The notes below the pieces were generated by a model that saw nothing but the letters and a program-made list of their open reading frames with translations, searched no databases and was not told the DNA's origin. Shown piece by piece: positions 1 to 7,470 of a stretch of 18,932 bases of DNA. Position 1 is the stretch's first letter. The number at the start of each line of letters is the position of its first letter. The translations under genes were made by a program, and so were the position numbers. The DNA is from CAZADA01 sp964636945 (GTDB lineage Bacteria; Pseudomonadota; Alphaproteobacteria; Caulobacterales; Maricaulaceae): assembly GCA_964636945.1 (NCBI GenBank), contig CAZWVH010000058.1, positions 1-18,932 on the forward strand, given 5' to 3'.

Positions 1-1
1 A

Positions 2-250
2 CAGATCGTGGCGCTATGGCGATCGGGCCGCAGCCTGACTGAACTCGCAGCCGAGTTTCAGCCCTGTGTGGCCACCGTCCAGCCCTGGGTGCGCCAAGCC
101 GAACGCGGTGCAGGTCGCCGGGCTGACGTTTTGAGCAGCACCGAACGCGGTGAGCTTTAAAGGTTGCGCAAAGAAAACAAACGCTTCAAGCAGGACCGCG
201 ATATTCTCTCAAAGGGCGAGCCATTGAAGACGTCATTGGTTCAAGTCTAA
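2..250 (+). pseudogene. IS3-family transposase OrfA fragment, broken by an in-frame stop
   Basis: Frame 2 reads QIVALWRSGRSLTELAAEF, then a tryptophan/valine-rich helix and, after a TAA stop at 158-160, RLRKENKRFKQDRDILSK. This is the classic IS3 OrfA layout: a helix-turn-helix that binds the IS ends, followed by a leucine-zipper-like coiled coil (RLRKEN...L..DRDILSK). The reading frame enters from beyond the left edge, so the true start is not seen. The family normally continues past ILKK with a short tail that overlaps OrfB; here the sequence diverges after about position 219 and stops at 248-250. The internal stop plus the lost tail make this a dead remnant. OrfB follows as a separate fragment. 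The identification rests on motif recognition only. Confidence 0.75.
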
Positions 251-333
251 TGGCGAGCGCCTGTTTCGCTCAGAACGACCCGTTCGAGCTTGCCCTCGAA
301 CCATTGGCGGGCTGAGCCCTCACCCTCGCGCTC

Positions 334-456
334 TTCCGATTCATGGAGGCGAACCAGGCCATGTTCCCCATCCAACTTATGGCGAAAACTCTCGGTGCTT
401 CCCGCAGCGGGTTTTACGCCTGGCGAGACCGGTGGAGCTCCATGCGTTACAGATAA
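334..456 (+). pseudogene. IS3-family transposase OrfB N-terminal fragment
   Basis: The frame starting at 334 reads FRFMEANQAMFPIQLMAKTL and then GASRSGFYAWRDR before a TAA at 454-456. This matches the conserved start of IS3 OrfB (the 'F.VR.MCRVLGVSRSGYYAW' stretch that precedes the integrase core). The DDE catalytic domain, normally the next 200 or more residues, is missing, so the element cannot transpose on its own. It lies just downstream of the OrfA fragment and in the same orientation, so both come from one insertion. The leftward GH32 gene ends 57 bp further on, and the scar may mark the left side of a rearrangement. No terminal inverted repeat could be identified. Confidence 0.7.
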
Positions 457-512
457 TCCCACCTTCACTTTGGCTTTGATAATTGATGCTCACAATCTGC
501 AATCTCGGGCAA

Positions 513-1967
513 CTACAACGTATGTTGAGAGCCGGACAACACGACTTGGCCCCTGCCAGAGGTCGCGGTGACAACCAGGCCGCCGATTGGAAAAATGCAA
601 CGAGTGAACACGCGGCGCCCGTCATTGATGAAAATCTCAACCGAGCAGGCGTCCCACAGCACCTCTAGCTTCAGAGCCGATAGATCGGTTGGTGTAGGTG
701 TGGCCGGCATAGACCCGCCATGGTCGTGCAGGCTGAGCGCGCCGGACTCCGAATCCCACACCAATGTGAGATGCTCAGTTTTGGCGTCGCGGATGGCAAG
801 TTCAAATACACCGCGGTCTACTGTTTCAACCGCCAACCGCATAAGCTCCGCAGCGCCGGGAGAAAAACTCGTCAAGTCAGCGACCTCACCCTCGCCGATG
901 GATCGACGTGGAAGATCAAACCGTCTTTGAAAATGGTCAATCAGAGCGGAAACTGGACGCTGACCGAGCCTCCATACGCCATGTTCTTGAAACAGAAAAA
1001 TTTCACGCGGAATGGTCATGGCTCCGCGCCAAGGGCTCGTGGGATAACTGCGCCCCGTTTGATGATTGCTCATCCAACCAACCCAAATAGGGTTGGTATG
1101 GTTGTCGGGCAGATTAGACCAAGTGATGGCCGCATAGAAATCCCGGCCAAAGTCAGCAATCTGACAACTTACGGCATCGCCTTCGCTGTCGGGAGTAAAG
1201 CTGTAGCCGTCGAACTCACCGACGAAGTACTGGGCGCCGGATCCTCCCGCGACCAGGTCTCGATCAACATCAACCTTTAGCACCCAGCGTGCTCTTCCGG
1301 TCGGCGCTTCGTCGGGAACTTCAAACAGGGCCGGGCACTCCCATTGCCCCCCTGTCGATCCGGCTGGTCCAAATACGCTGACGCGCGCCCAATCGACCAG
1401 GTTCGTTGATCTATAGATCTCAACTTGATGTTGGCGAGGTAAAGCAATCGCCATGACCCAACCACGTGATGGCGCATGCCAAAAAACATTGGGATCGCGA
1501 TGATGTTCCAGGTCCAGATCGATGAGTGGATTATCGCCATACATAATCCAACTGCGGCCCTGGTCATGGCTATAGGCCAAACACTGGGACTGCCGATTGG
1601 CCTCATCATGATGGGCGGTAAAATATGCGAGCAGCGGTGGATGAAGTCCATCGCCAAGACCACTTGTATCGCTCCAATCCACCAGCGCGCAGCCAGAGAA
1701 CACCATAAATTCACGCTCAGGAATGGCGAGGGGAAGCTCTGTCCAACTAACCAAGTCAGCGCTCACTGCATGGCCCCAGCTCATATGGCCCCAAGAGTTG
1801 CCGTGGGGGTTATACTGGTAGAAGAGGTGATATTCACCCTCAAAATACACCAATCCATTGGGGTCATTAATCCAGTTTCGCCAAGGTGTAAAATGAAGAT
1901 GAGGACGCCAATCCGCAGTTTCTCCCTCTTTATTAACTTCACGGACAATAGGTGGTGCAGCAGTCAT
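513..1967 (-). CDS. Cytoplasmic GH32 beta-fructofuranosidase / exo-fructanase
   Basis: 484-residue glycoside hydrolase family 32 enzyme that should hydrolyse terminal beta-fructosyl bonds of sucrose or fructo-oligosaccharides. All three GH32 landmarks are visible: WINDPNG with nucleophile Asp35, RDP with transition-state-stabilising Asp158, and WECP with acid/base Glu210. The five-bladed propeller covers roughly residues 22-330. A C-terminal beta-sandwich follows and contains the family-typical SVEIFINDG stretch near residue 445. No signal peptide or lipobox is present, so it acts in the cytoplasm on sugar delivered by the ABC importer encoded just upstream; only 14 bp separate it from the ATPase gene. 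The ATG is preceded by a good GGTGAG ribosome site. It is the last gene of the leftward operon. Exact substrate (sucrose, inulin- or levan-type oligomers) cannot be read from sequence. The fructokinase in the operon favours release of free fructose rather than a sucrose-6-phosphate pathway. Confidence 0.93.
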   Translation of the reverse strand: MTAAPPIVREVNKEGETADWRPHLHFTPWRNWINDPNGLVYFEGEYHLFYQYNPHGNSWGHMSWGHAVSADLVSWTELPLAIPEREFMVFSGCALVDWSDTSGLGDGLHPPLLAYFTAHHDEANRQSQCLAYSHDQGRSWIMYGDNPLIDLDLEHHRDPNVFWHAPSRGWVMAIALPRQHQVEIYRSTNLVDWARVSVFGPAGSTGGQWECPALFEVPDEAPTGRARWVLKVDVDRDLVAGGSGAQYFVGEFDGYSFTPDSEGDAVSCQIADFGRDFYAAITWSNLPDNHTNPIWVGWMSNHQTGRSYPTSPWRGAMTIPREIFLFQEHGVWRLGQRPVSALIDHFQRRFDLPRRSIGEGEVADLTSFSPGAAELMRLAVETVDRGVFELAIRDAKTEHLTLVWDSESGALSLHDHGGSMPATPTPTDLSALKLEVLWDACSVEIFINDGRRVFTRCIFPIGGLVVTATSGRGQVVLSGSQHTL

Positions 1968-1981
1968 CGTCTCACCAAGAT

Positions 1982-3118
1982 TTAATGGGTTTCAAGAGCA
2001 TTGTGGACTTGGCGGCCATGGGCCAGTGCAGCTCCATCTTCCGCAAATACGTGCATTTGGTTAATGTCAAAACTCAGACCGACGTGTTCACCAGGACGGA
2101 CGCTGGCGGTGTGATCGCGAACCCGAACCGCGACGGAATCCTCTGCTCCCTCAACGTCTAAAAACGCAAACGTCTCTGCGCCAAGTCGCTCCAATTCGAG
2201 CACTTCGCCATGGAGTAGAGCGTTGTTAGGGTCCGCAAGCCAACAGTGCTCTGGTCGCAATCCAATGACCAATTCTTGATGTTCGCCAATGAGGCCAGGA
2301 TGAGCGAAGTCAATTTGAGTTGTTCCGTCGCGTCCGTTGGGGATGGAGACGGTGCATGTTCCGTTGTTGTCAGTTTGAGGCGTGGCGTTGAAGAAACCCA
2401 TTTTCGGCGTGCCAATAAACCCGGCCACGAATCGATCCGCCGGGCGCTCGTATAACTCCATCGGCTTGCCAATCTGGCGAACCCGGCCCGCCTCCAGGAC
2501 AACAATGCGATCGGCGAGCGTCATCGCCTCAACCTGATCGTGAGTGACATACACCACAGTGTTCATGAGGCGGCGGTGCAGCCTGCCAATTTCCATGCGC
2601 ATCTGGACGCGCAGCGCCGTGTCGAGATTTGAGAGTGGTTCATCAAACAGGAACACATTCGGCTTACGGACGATAGCGCGGCCAATGGCGACGCGCTGAC
2701 GCTGGCCGCCCGACAATTGGTTCGGTTTGTGGCCTCGCAAATCCTGCAGCTGGAGCACATTGAGGGCTTCATCCACACGGCGTCGCCGTTCGTCTTTGGC
2801 CTTCTTGGCCAGTTTTAGACCAAAACCGATGTTTTCCTCGACTGTCATGTGCGGATACAGCGCATAGGATTGGAATACCATCCCCACGCGCCGTTTAGCA
2901 GGTCCAAGTTGATTGACCACAGCACCGTCGAAGGCAAGTTCGCCGGACGTAATCTCCTCAAGGCCCGCGATCAGCCGCAACAATGTCGATTTGCCGCAAC
3001 CAGAGGGACCCACCAGCACAAGGAATTCACTGGGTTCGATCGTCAGATTCACGCCTTTGATAATGTCTGTCGATCCAAACGACTTTCGGACGTCCCTTAA
3101 TTCAACTTTCGCCGGCAT
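1982..3118 (-). CDS. Sugar ABC transporter ATPase (UgpC/MsmK/MalK family)
   Basis: 378-residue ATPase of the carbohydrate-uptake CUT1 type, which powers the two permeases encoded upstream. Visible motifs: Walker A GPSGCGKST (37-45), signature LSGGQ (135-139), Walker B VFLFDE (155-160), D-loop SNLD and switch histidine in THD (193). The last ~140 residues form the regulatory TOBE/OB region typical of MalK, with the LVIGLRPEH segment. Length is normal for the family. The start ATG has a near-ideal ribosome site (GGGGAGGAA, 7 nt away) in the 15-bp gap after the second permease gene. Multi-sugar MsmK-type ATPases can serve several importers, but here a dedicated set is present in the same operon, so a fructo-oligosaccharide/sucrose role is inferred. 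Confidence 0.94.
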   Translation of the reverse strand: MPAKVELRDVRKSFGSTDIIKGVNLTIEPSEFLVLVGPSGCGKSTLLRLIAGLEEITSGELAFDGAVVNQLGPAKRRVGMVFQSYALYPHMTVEENIGFGLKLAKKAKDERRRRVDEALNVLQLQDLRGHKPNQLSGGQRQRVAIGRAIVRKPNVFLFDEPLSNLDTALRVQMRMEIGRLHRRLMNTVVYVTHDQVEAMTLADRIVVLEAGRVRQIGKPMELYERPADRFVAGFIGTPKMGFFNATPQTDNNGTCTVSIPNGRDGTTQIDFAHPGLIGEHQELVIGLRPEHCWLADPNNALLHGEVLELERLGAETFAFLDVEGAEDSVAVRVRDHTASVRPGEHVGLSFDINQMHVFAEDGAALAHGRQVHNALETH

Positions 3119-3133
3119 GTTGAGTTCCTCCCC

Positions 3134-4021
3134 TTAGCCCTTTACGCCACTGCCAATAACGCTGCGCACGAACCAACGTTGGAACACGATAAATGCCAGC
3201 AAGACCGGGATTGTGATCAGGCTGGCATACGCCATCACCTCACCCCACTGGGTGCTGCGTCCGAAAAACTGCTGCATGCCGACCATGAGCGGTCGCGCGT
3301 GTTCGCCTGGGACCGTGATAACAGGCCACAGATACTGGTTCCAGGCGGCCAGCGATTGCAGGATTGTCACCGTTGCGATGACGGGCAGGGAAAGTGGAAT
3401 GATCACATGCCAGTAAATCTGTAGCGGGGTTGCGCCATCAATATATGCTGCTTCATCAAAATCTTTCGGAATTGATTTAAAAAATTGATAGAATAGAAAT
3501 ATCGAAAAGGCATTGGCGACAAATGGAAAAATCTGAACATGATGTGTATTGAGCCAAGAGCCAGTAATATGGATGCCGCCACTGTCTGCGGCCAATCCAG
3601 GTAAACTTGCGACCATGAGCATCATGGGCACAGCGATAGCTTCCAGTGGAATTATAAGTAGAATAACCAAAAGCGTCAACACTAAACCTTTGCCACGCCA
3701 TTCCAAGCGAGCCAATGAAAACGCCGCAAGGCTATTAACGATCAACCCTAGGCCTACTGTTGCTACGGTAACAATTATAGAATTTAGCATATACCGGCCA
3801 ACGCCGCCGCGGGCAAATACATTTTCGTAGTTTTCAAAATTTAAACCACCGATGGGCAAGAAGGCGCGAAATGATTCAAGGTCGTTAAATATCTGATCAT
3901 TTGATTTGAGTGAGGCTGAAAGCATAAATAGAAAAGGAAATATGAAAATAAACGCGAACAGCGCCGCCAAGGCATACATTGCAAATTTCATCGCATACTG
4001 GGAATGTGCGAATGGAGTCAT
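3134..4021 (-). CDS. ABC transporter inner-membrane permease, MalG/UgpE type
   Basis: 295-residue CUT1 permease with six predicted membrane spans (about residues 14-36, 78-103, 112-138, 162-183, 205-225, 262-284). The coupling-helix EAA motif EAAYIDGATPLQIYWHVIIP lies at 190-209 and docks onto the ATPase. It pairs with the MalF-like permease encoded directly upstream; the two genes are 2 bp apart, with an AAGGAGAA ribosome site inside the end of the preceding gene. The ORF ends with the SGVKG tail usual for MalG-like proteins. The stretch 3430-3990 is visibly richer in A/T than the rest of the locus (for example ttgatttaaaaaattgatag), which may only reflect hydrophobic codons. Expected substrate: sucrose or short fructans, inferred from neighbours. 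Confidence 0.92.
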   Translation of the reverse strand: MTPFAHSQYAMKFAMYALAALFAFIFIFPFLFMLSASLKSNDQIFNDLESFRAFLPIGGLNFENYENVFARGGVGRYMLNSIIVTVATVGLGLIVNSLAAFSLARLEWRGKGLVLTLLVILLIIPLEAIAVPMMLMVASLPGLAADSGGIHITGSWLNTHHVQIFPFVANAFSIFLFYQFFKSIPKDFDEAAYIDGATPLQIYWHVIIPLSLPVIATVTILQSLAAWNQYLWPVITVPGEHARPLMVGMQQFFGRSTQWGEVMAYASLITIPVLLAFIVFQRWFVRSVIGSGVKG

Positions 4022-4023
4022 GA

Positions 4024-5097
4024 TTAGTTCTCCTTACGCGAAAAGTAACGCTGTTGTAGGACCGCGATCGTTGCGATCAGAACAAAGTAGATTACGGTGA
4101 TTGTGGAGCCATAGGATATGTTCTGTTCTCGTACGCCGCGCTGAATGGCGTGGAACATGACAGTGGATGTGGCGTTTTGCGGTCCGCCTTGGGTCATGAC
4201 ATCGACCTGAGTAAACAGACCAAAGGCAGCTATTGTGGTGACAATGACGACAAAAGCGATTGTGTGACGCAGACCTGGCAAGGTGACGTGGACGAAACGC
4301 TGCCAGGGATTGGCGCCGTCAATACGTGCAGCGTCGTAAAGCTCCTTCGAGATGCCTTGGAGGCCAGCGAGGAAGATTAGCATTTGAAAGCCCGCCCCCT
4401 GCCATGCTGACATCACAACAATTGAGGGCATCGCGGTTTGCGGCTCACCGAGCCAATCAATTGGTTTTATAAAACCAAAACTTATCCATTCGAGGAGTTT
4501 GTTTATGAGACCAAGATCTTTATTTAATAGAAACGCCCAAACCACTGCAACGACGACCATGGACATGACGACTGGGGAAAAGTATATGGCGCGAAGCGCA
4601 GTCTGTCCTTTAAGTCCCGAGTTGACGATCAGCGCGAGTGTGAGAGCCAATGTACACTGCAGCGGCACTACCATTAGCGCGAATAGGAATGTGTTGACGA
4701 GTGAGCGAATAAACACTGGGTCACTTGCAAGCAGTACAATGCGATGATTGGCGATCGTAAACACGCTAAGTGGGCGGAAGCCGTCATACTTTGGCTCGGT
4801 GCGTGTGATGTCGCGGATCCTTTTAAAAGACAATTGATTGTCTGCGTTTCGAATCAGGCTGCCACTATCATCGCGTTGCGGCGATTGCACCAGCAGCGTC
4901 ATGGCCAGAATACGCTCGTAATTTCGGAGTCCTACAAACTGACCATCGGTTGGCGACATCAGTTTCTGATTTGTGAAAGTTAGTGCGACCGCCATCATAA
5001 ATGGAATGATTAAGAAGACTAAAAGTCCAAGCGCAGCCGGGCCTCCAAGCATTGTCGCGTAAAGCTTCGATCCGCTGCGCAGCGCTGAAGGGGTCAT
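4024..5097 (-). CDS. ABC transporter inner-membrane permease, MalF/UgpA type
   Basis: 357-residue CUT1 permease. Spans are predicted near residues 18-40, 130-158, 168-192, 224-248, 278-300 and 328-348. The EAA motif ELYDAARIDGANPWQRFVHV is at 252-271, followed by TLPGL. Between the first and second span there is a periplasmic segment of about 85 residues (45-128), longer than in UgpA-type permeases and reminiscent of the MalF P2 loop that contacts the binding protein. Its ATG overlaps the stop of the solute-binding-protein gene in an ATGA arrangement, so the two are translationally coupled; the ribosome site GGAGGGGG lies inside the upstream gene. Family assignment is secure, substrate is inferred from context. 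Confidence 0.92.
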   Translation of the reverse strand: MTPSALRSGSKLYATMLGGPAALGLLVFLIIPFMMAVALTFTNQKLMSPTDGQFVGLRNYERILAMTLLVQSPQRDDSGSLIRNADNQLSFKRIRDITRTEPKYDGFRPLSVFTIANHRIVLLASDPVFIRSLVNTFLFALMVVPLQCTLALTLALIVNSGLKGQTALRAIYFSPVVMSMVVVAVVWAFLLNKDLGLINKLLEWISFGFIKPIDWLGEPQTAMPSIVVMSAWQGAGFQMLIFLAGLQGISKELYDAARIDGANPWQRFVHVTLPGLRHTIAFVVIVTTIAAFGLFTQVDVMTQGGPQNATSTVMFHAIQRGVREQNISYGSTITVIYFVLIATIAVLQQRYFSRKEN

Positions 5098-6392
5098 TGG
5101 GGGGCCCCCTCCGCAAGCAACCGGCGGCCAAAGCCATCATTATCGTCAATCACCGCTTCGATTTCATCAACTGCATCGTCCAATGCATCGCGAACGTCCT
5201 TTCCCGTCGTGATATCGCGCATGGCGCGCAGCCAGGCGTTCGAGATTGCCGAAAAGGCCGGAGTTGCCGGGCGTTCGCGCGCAAAGCGGCGCATCAGTTC
5301 ATAGAAGACCCGCCATTCTCCAGATTGGTGAAACTTGTCTGTAAGCGCTGCGGCCGCCCCAGTGACGGGAATCATGCCCGCGGCATCCGACATGGCTGCG
5401 ATCTCACCGGGAGTCATCAGAAAGTCGATGAATGCTGCAGCGCCGTCGGCATGTTCACATGTAGAGCTTATCGCCCATTGCCAGCTTCCTCCGCCAATGA
5501 CGGGGCCGTGACCAAAATCGGGAGGCGGAAGTATCAGTAATTCGTCACGGAAAGTTTCCGCATAAGCCGGCGCCCACCAGTTACCCGTATAGGCCATGGC
5601 GGCGCGACGCTTTTGAAATGCACGTTCGTCAGGCTCGTATCGACTGACATAGCCATGCTCGAATAATGATTGAAACCATTCTGCAAATGAAACGGCTTCC
5701 GGCCCGTTCAACACGCCTTCGGCGCGGGACATCGTTTGCCGATCAATAAGATCACCGCCAAAGCTCTGCAACATGGGGCTGAAGGCGTACGTCCACCAGT
5801 CGGCTTTCACATCGCGGGTTTGGAGATCCAGCGGAAAATCAAACTCGCCCGTCTCTTTCAATGCGGCGAGCAACGCGTCGAATTCTTGCTTCGTCCAAGG
5901 CGTGTCCAAGGAGGGAATGCGAGCGCCGACCGTCACTAAGTCGGAACGAAGGGCGTAAATCGCGAGAGCAGCATCAAACTGGCCGACGGAATAAATCTGC
6001 CCTCGAAAGCGACCAATCGCGGCGGAACTGACGCCCTCCAGCGTCTTTGCGGAGACCAGGTCGTCGATCGGTTGCAAATGACCAGCCCACACAAAGCTTG
6101 GAACCTGAGGGTGATCGACCGTCAAAATGCACGGTAAACGGCCAGCAAGCGACGCAGCCATGACCGATTCGGTATAAGCGCCCTGCGGGATAGACTGGTC
6201 CTCGATCCGCCAGATATCTTGGCTCGCATTAAAGCGTGCAATGACCGCCGCGGTGGCTGCTTCTTCTGCGTCGCCGACTTGGTGCTTCCATAATGTCAAG
6301 GGGATTGCGCTGGTTTCAGGCTCATTGCGGCTGCAGGCGCACAACAGTCCCAAAACACACAACAAGAGCGCAGTCCTGGCCTTAGTAAGCAT
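5094..6392 (-). CDS. ABC sugar solute-binding lipoprotein (family 1, MalE/UgpB-like)
   Basis: 432-residue extracytoplasmic sugar-binding protein. The N-terminus MLTKARTALLLCVLGLLCAC carries a lipoprotein signal with lipobox LCAC and lipidated Cys20, followed by Ser. The mature part has the cluster-1 binding-protein layout: LTLWKHQ near the start, a GGGSWQWAIS hinge segment near residue 310 and FIDFLMTPGE near 335. It should deliver sucrose or fructo-oligosaccharide to the two permeases encoded next. The gene start overlaps the end of the fructokinase gene by 11 bp and only a weak ribosome site (GAG) precedes it, pointing to coupled translation. A lipid anchor is less usual for Gram-negative CUT1 binding proteins than a cleaved soluble form. 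The Ser at +2 would, by the E. coli rule, send it to the outer membrane, though that rule may not hold here. Confidence 0.88.
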   Translation of the reverse strand: MLTKARTALLLCVLGLLCACSRNEPETSAIPLTLWKHQVGDAEEAATAAVIARFNASQDIWRIEDQSIPQGAYTESVMAASLAGRLPCILTVDHPQVPSFVWAGHLQPIDDLVSAKTLEGVSSAAIGRFRGQIYSVGQFDAALAIYALRSDLVTVGARIPSLDTPWTKQEFDALLAALKETGEFDFPLDLQTRDVKADWWTYAFSPMLQSFGGDLIDRQTMSRAEGVLNGPEAVSFAEWFQSLFEHGYVSRYEPDERAFQKRRAAMAYTGNWWAPAYAETFRDELLILPPPDFGHGPVIGGGSWQWAISSTCEHADGAAAFIDFLMTPGEIAAMSDAAGMIPVTGAAAALTDKFHQSGEWRVFYELMRRFARERPATPAFSAISNAWLRAMRDITTGKDVRDALDDAVDEIEAVIDDNDGFGRRLLAEGAPQ

Positions 6393-7305
6393 GGGCGTTC
6401 TCGTGAGTCACAGCACTCCTGGTGCGCGCCAGCTCATAGGCGCCAAGCAGTCCCGGCGCGACGTCAGTCAATCCCGGCGGCGTGATCAACACATCCAGGT
6501 CTCGCTCAATTGAGCTCAATGCATAATCCGCCAACATCGCTTTAAGCGTGGTGCGTACGCGCCCATACAGGCTGCGTCTTTCAAACACGCCCCCGCCGAT
6601 TACAATGCGTTGTGGGCGCAGCGTGTATATCAGATTGGTGCATATCGCCGCCACATAATGAGCTTGCATCGGCCAAGCCGGATGATCCTCAGGCAGGTCT
6701 TCTGGACGTTGGCCCCAGCGGTCCTGCATAGCCGGACCGCAGGCCAGGCCCTCAACGCAGTCGCCATGATAGGGGCAGCGCCCGGCAAAAGTATCGCCCG
6801 AAGCGCGCGAGACGCGCATATGGCCAACTTCAGCGTGACCCAGTCCGCTGATCAGCTGATTATTGACAACCAGGCCCACCCCAATACCGGTGCCCACAGT
6901 CATGTAACAATGAGTTTCACAGCCTTGGGCCGCACCAAGGCGACCCTCAGCTATCGCAGCGCAATTGACGTCGGTATCCAAAAATACGGGAGCGCCGAGT
7001 GCGTCTCGAAATGCCGAGAGCATATTGACGCCCGACCATCCCACCTTGGGCGTGGACACGATGGACCCATAAGCTGAGGAAGTCGGGTCCAAGTTCAGTG
7101 GGCCAAAACTGGCAATTCCTGTGGCGGAAACATCGCCATGTTCCTGCGCCGCCTGGTGAAGAAACTGTCTGGCTGCACGCAGTGTCTCATCGGGCGTAGT
7201 CGTAGGAATTCGCGTGCGCGCAACGATCTCACCATCGTCGCGGAACAGTGCACAGATGAACTTTGTGCCTCCCGCCTCAATCGCGGCGTAATGGGATATC
7301 GCCAT
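6382..7305 (-). CDS. ROK-family fructokinase
   Basis: 307-residue sugar kinase that most likely phosphorylates fructose released by the cytoplasmic GH32. Visible motifs: phosphate loop EAGGTKF (10-16), catalytic Asp112 in DTDVNCA, the VGTGIGVG nucleotide loop (137-144), and the ROK zinc site made by His162, Cys177, His180 and Cys183 in the CPYHGDCVEGLACGP stretch. The CxxHGDCxEG form is characteristic of bacterial ROK fructokinases (Bacillus/Lactococcus type) rather than glucokinase or NagC repressors; no N-terminal DNA-binding helix-turn-helix is present. The gene follows the outer-membrane lipoprotein gene after an unusually long, structured 165-bp gap and overlaps the binding-protein gene by 11 bp. 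Fructose specificity is inferred from motif style and context; mannose or glucose kinase activity is the alternative. Confidence 0.9.
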   Translation of the reverse strand: MAISHYAAIEAGGTKFICALFRDDGEIVARTRIPTTTPDETLRAARQFLHQAAQEHGDVSATGIASFGPLNLDPTSSAYGSIVSTPKVGWSGVNMLSAFRDALGAPVFLDTDVNCAAIAEGRLGAAQGCETHCYMTVGTGIGVGLVVNNQLISGLGHAEVGHMRVSRASGDTFAGRCPYHGDCVEGLACGPAMQDRWGQRPEDLPEDHPAWPMQAHYVAAICTNLIYTLRPQRIVIGGGVFERRSLYGRVRTTLKAMLADYALSSIERDLDVLITPPGLTDVAPGLLGAYELARTRSAVTHENAHAY

Positions 7306-7470
7306 ACGTCATGTCCCGACCCATGTGCTGCTCCAGGCCCAAGAAGGGCGGCCAGGTTGTTCGAAAACCAAGATGCGTTCTCGAAACAACGCTGGCCAGT
7401 TGGGAGAAGCGACGTTGAACCGGCAAACGCATTTGAACACCCAATCGCATTTGCCCGGTCGCATTCGTGA
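7306..7470 (-). promoter_or_regulatory. Structured intra-operon gap with three hairpins
   Basis: This is the only long gap inside the leftward operon. Reading the + strand, hairpin A pairs GGCCAG-GTTGTT-CGA (7350-7364) with TCG-a-AACAAC-g-CTGGCC (7381-7397): 15 base pairs with two one-base bulges. A small hairpin GCCC-AAGAA-GGGC sits directly beside it (7337-7349). Hairpin B pairs ACCGG-CAAACGC (7419-7430) with GCATTTGC-C-CGGT (7447-7459), with one bulge and one G-U pair. None is followed by a T run in the leftward direction, so they do not look like standard terminators. They are better placed to stabilise the upstream outer-membrane mRNA or to partly uncouple it from the inner-membrane genes. 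No convincing promoter for the kinase was seen here. Confidence 0.55.

Noticed and set aside
720..1280. 186-codon plus-strand ORF opposite the cytoplasmic GH32 gene
   Set aside because: It is a shadow frame: no family resemblance, while the opposite strand carries all GH32 motifs.
7410..7417. CGACGTTG in the intra-operon gap, equal to the core of operator O3
   Set aside because: The flanking bases do not continue the TGA...TCA palindrome, so eight bases alone are not enough to call an operator.
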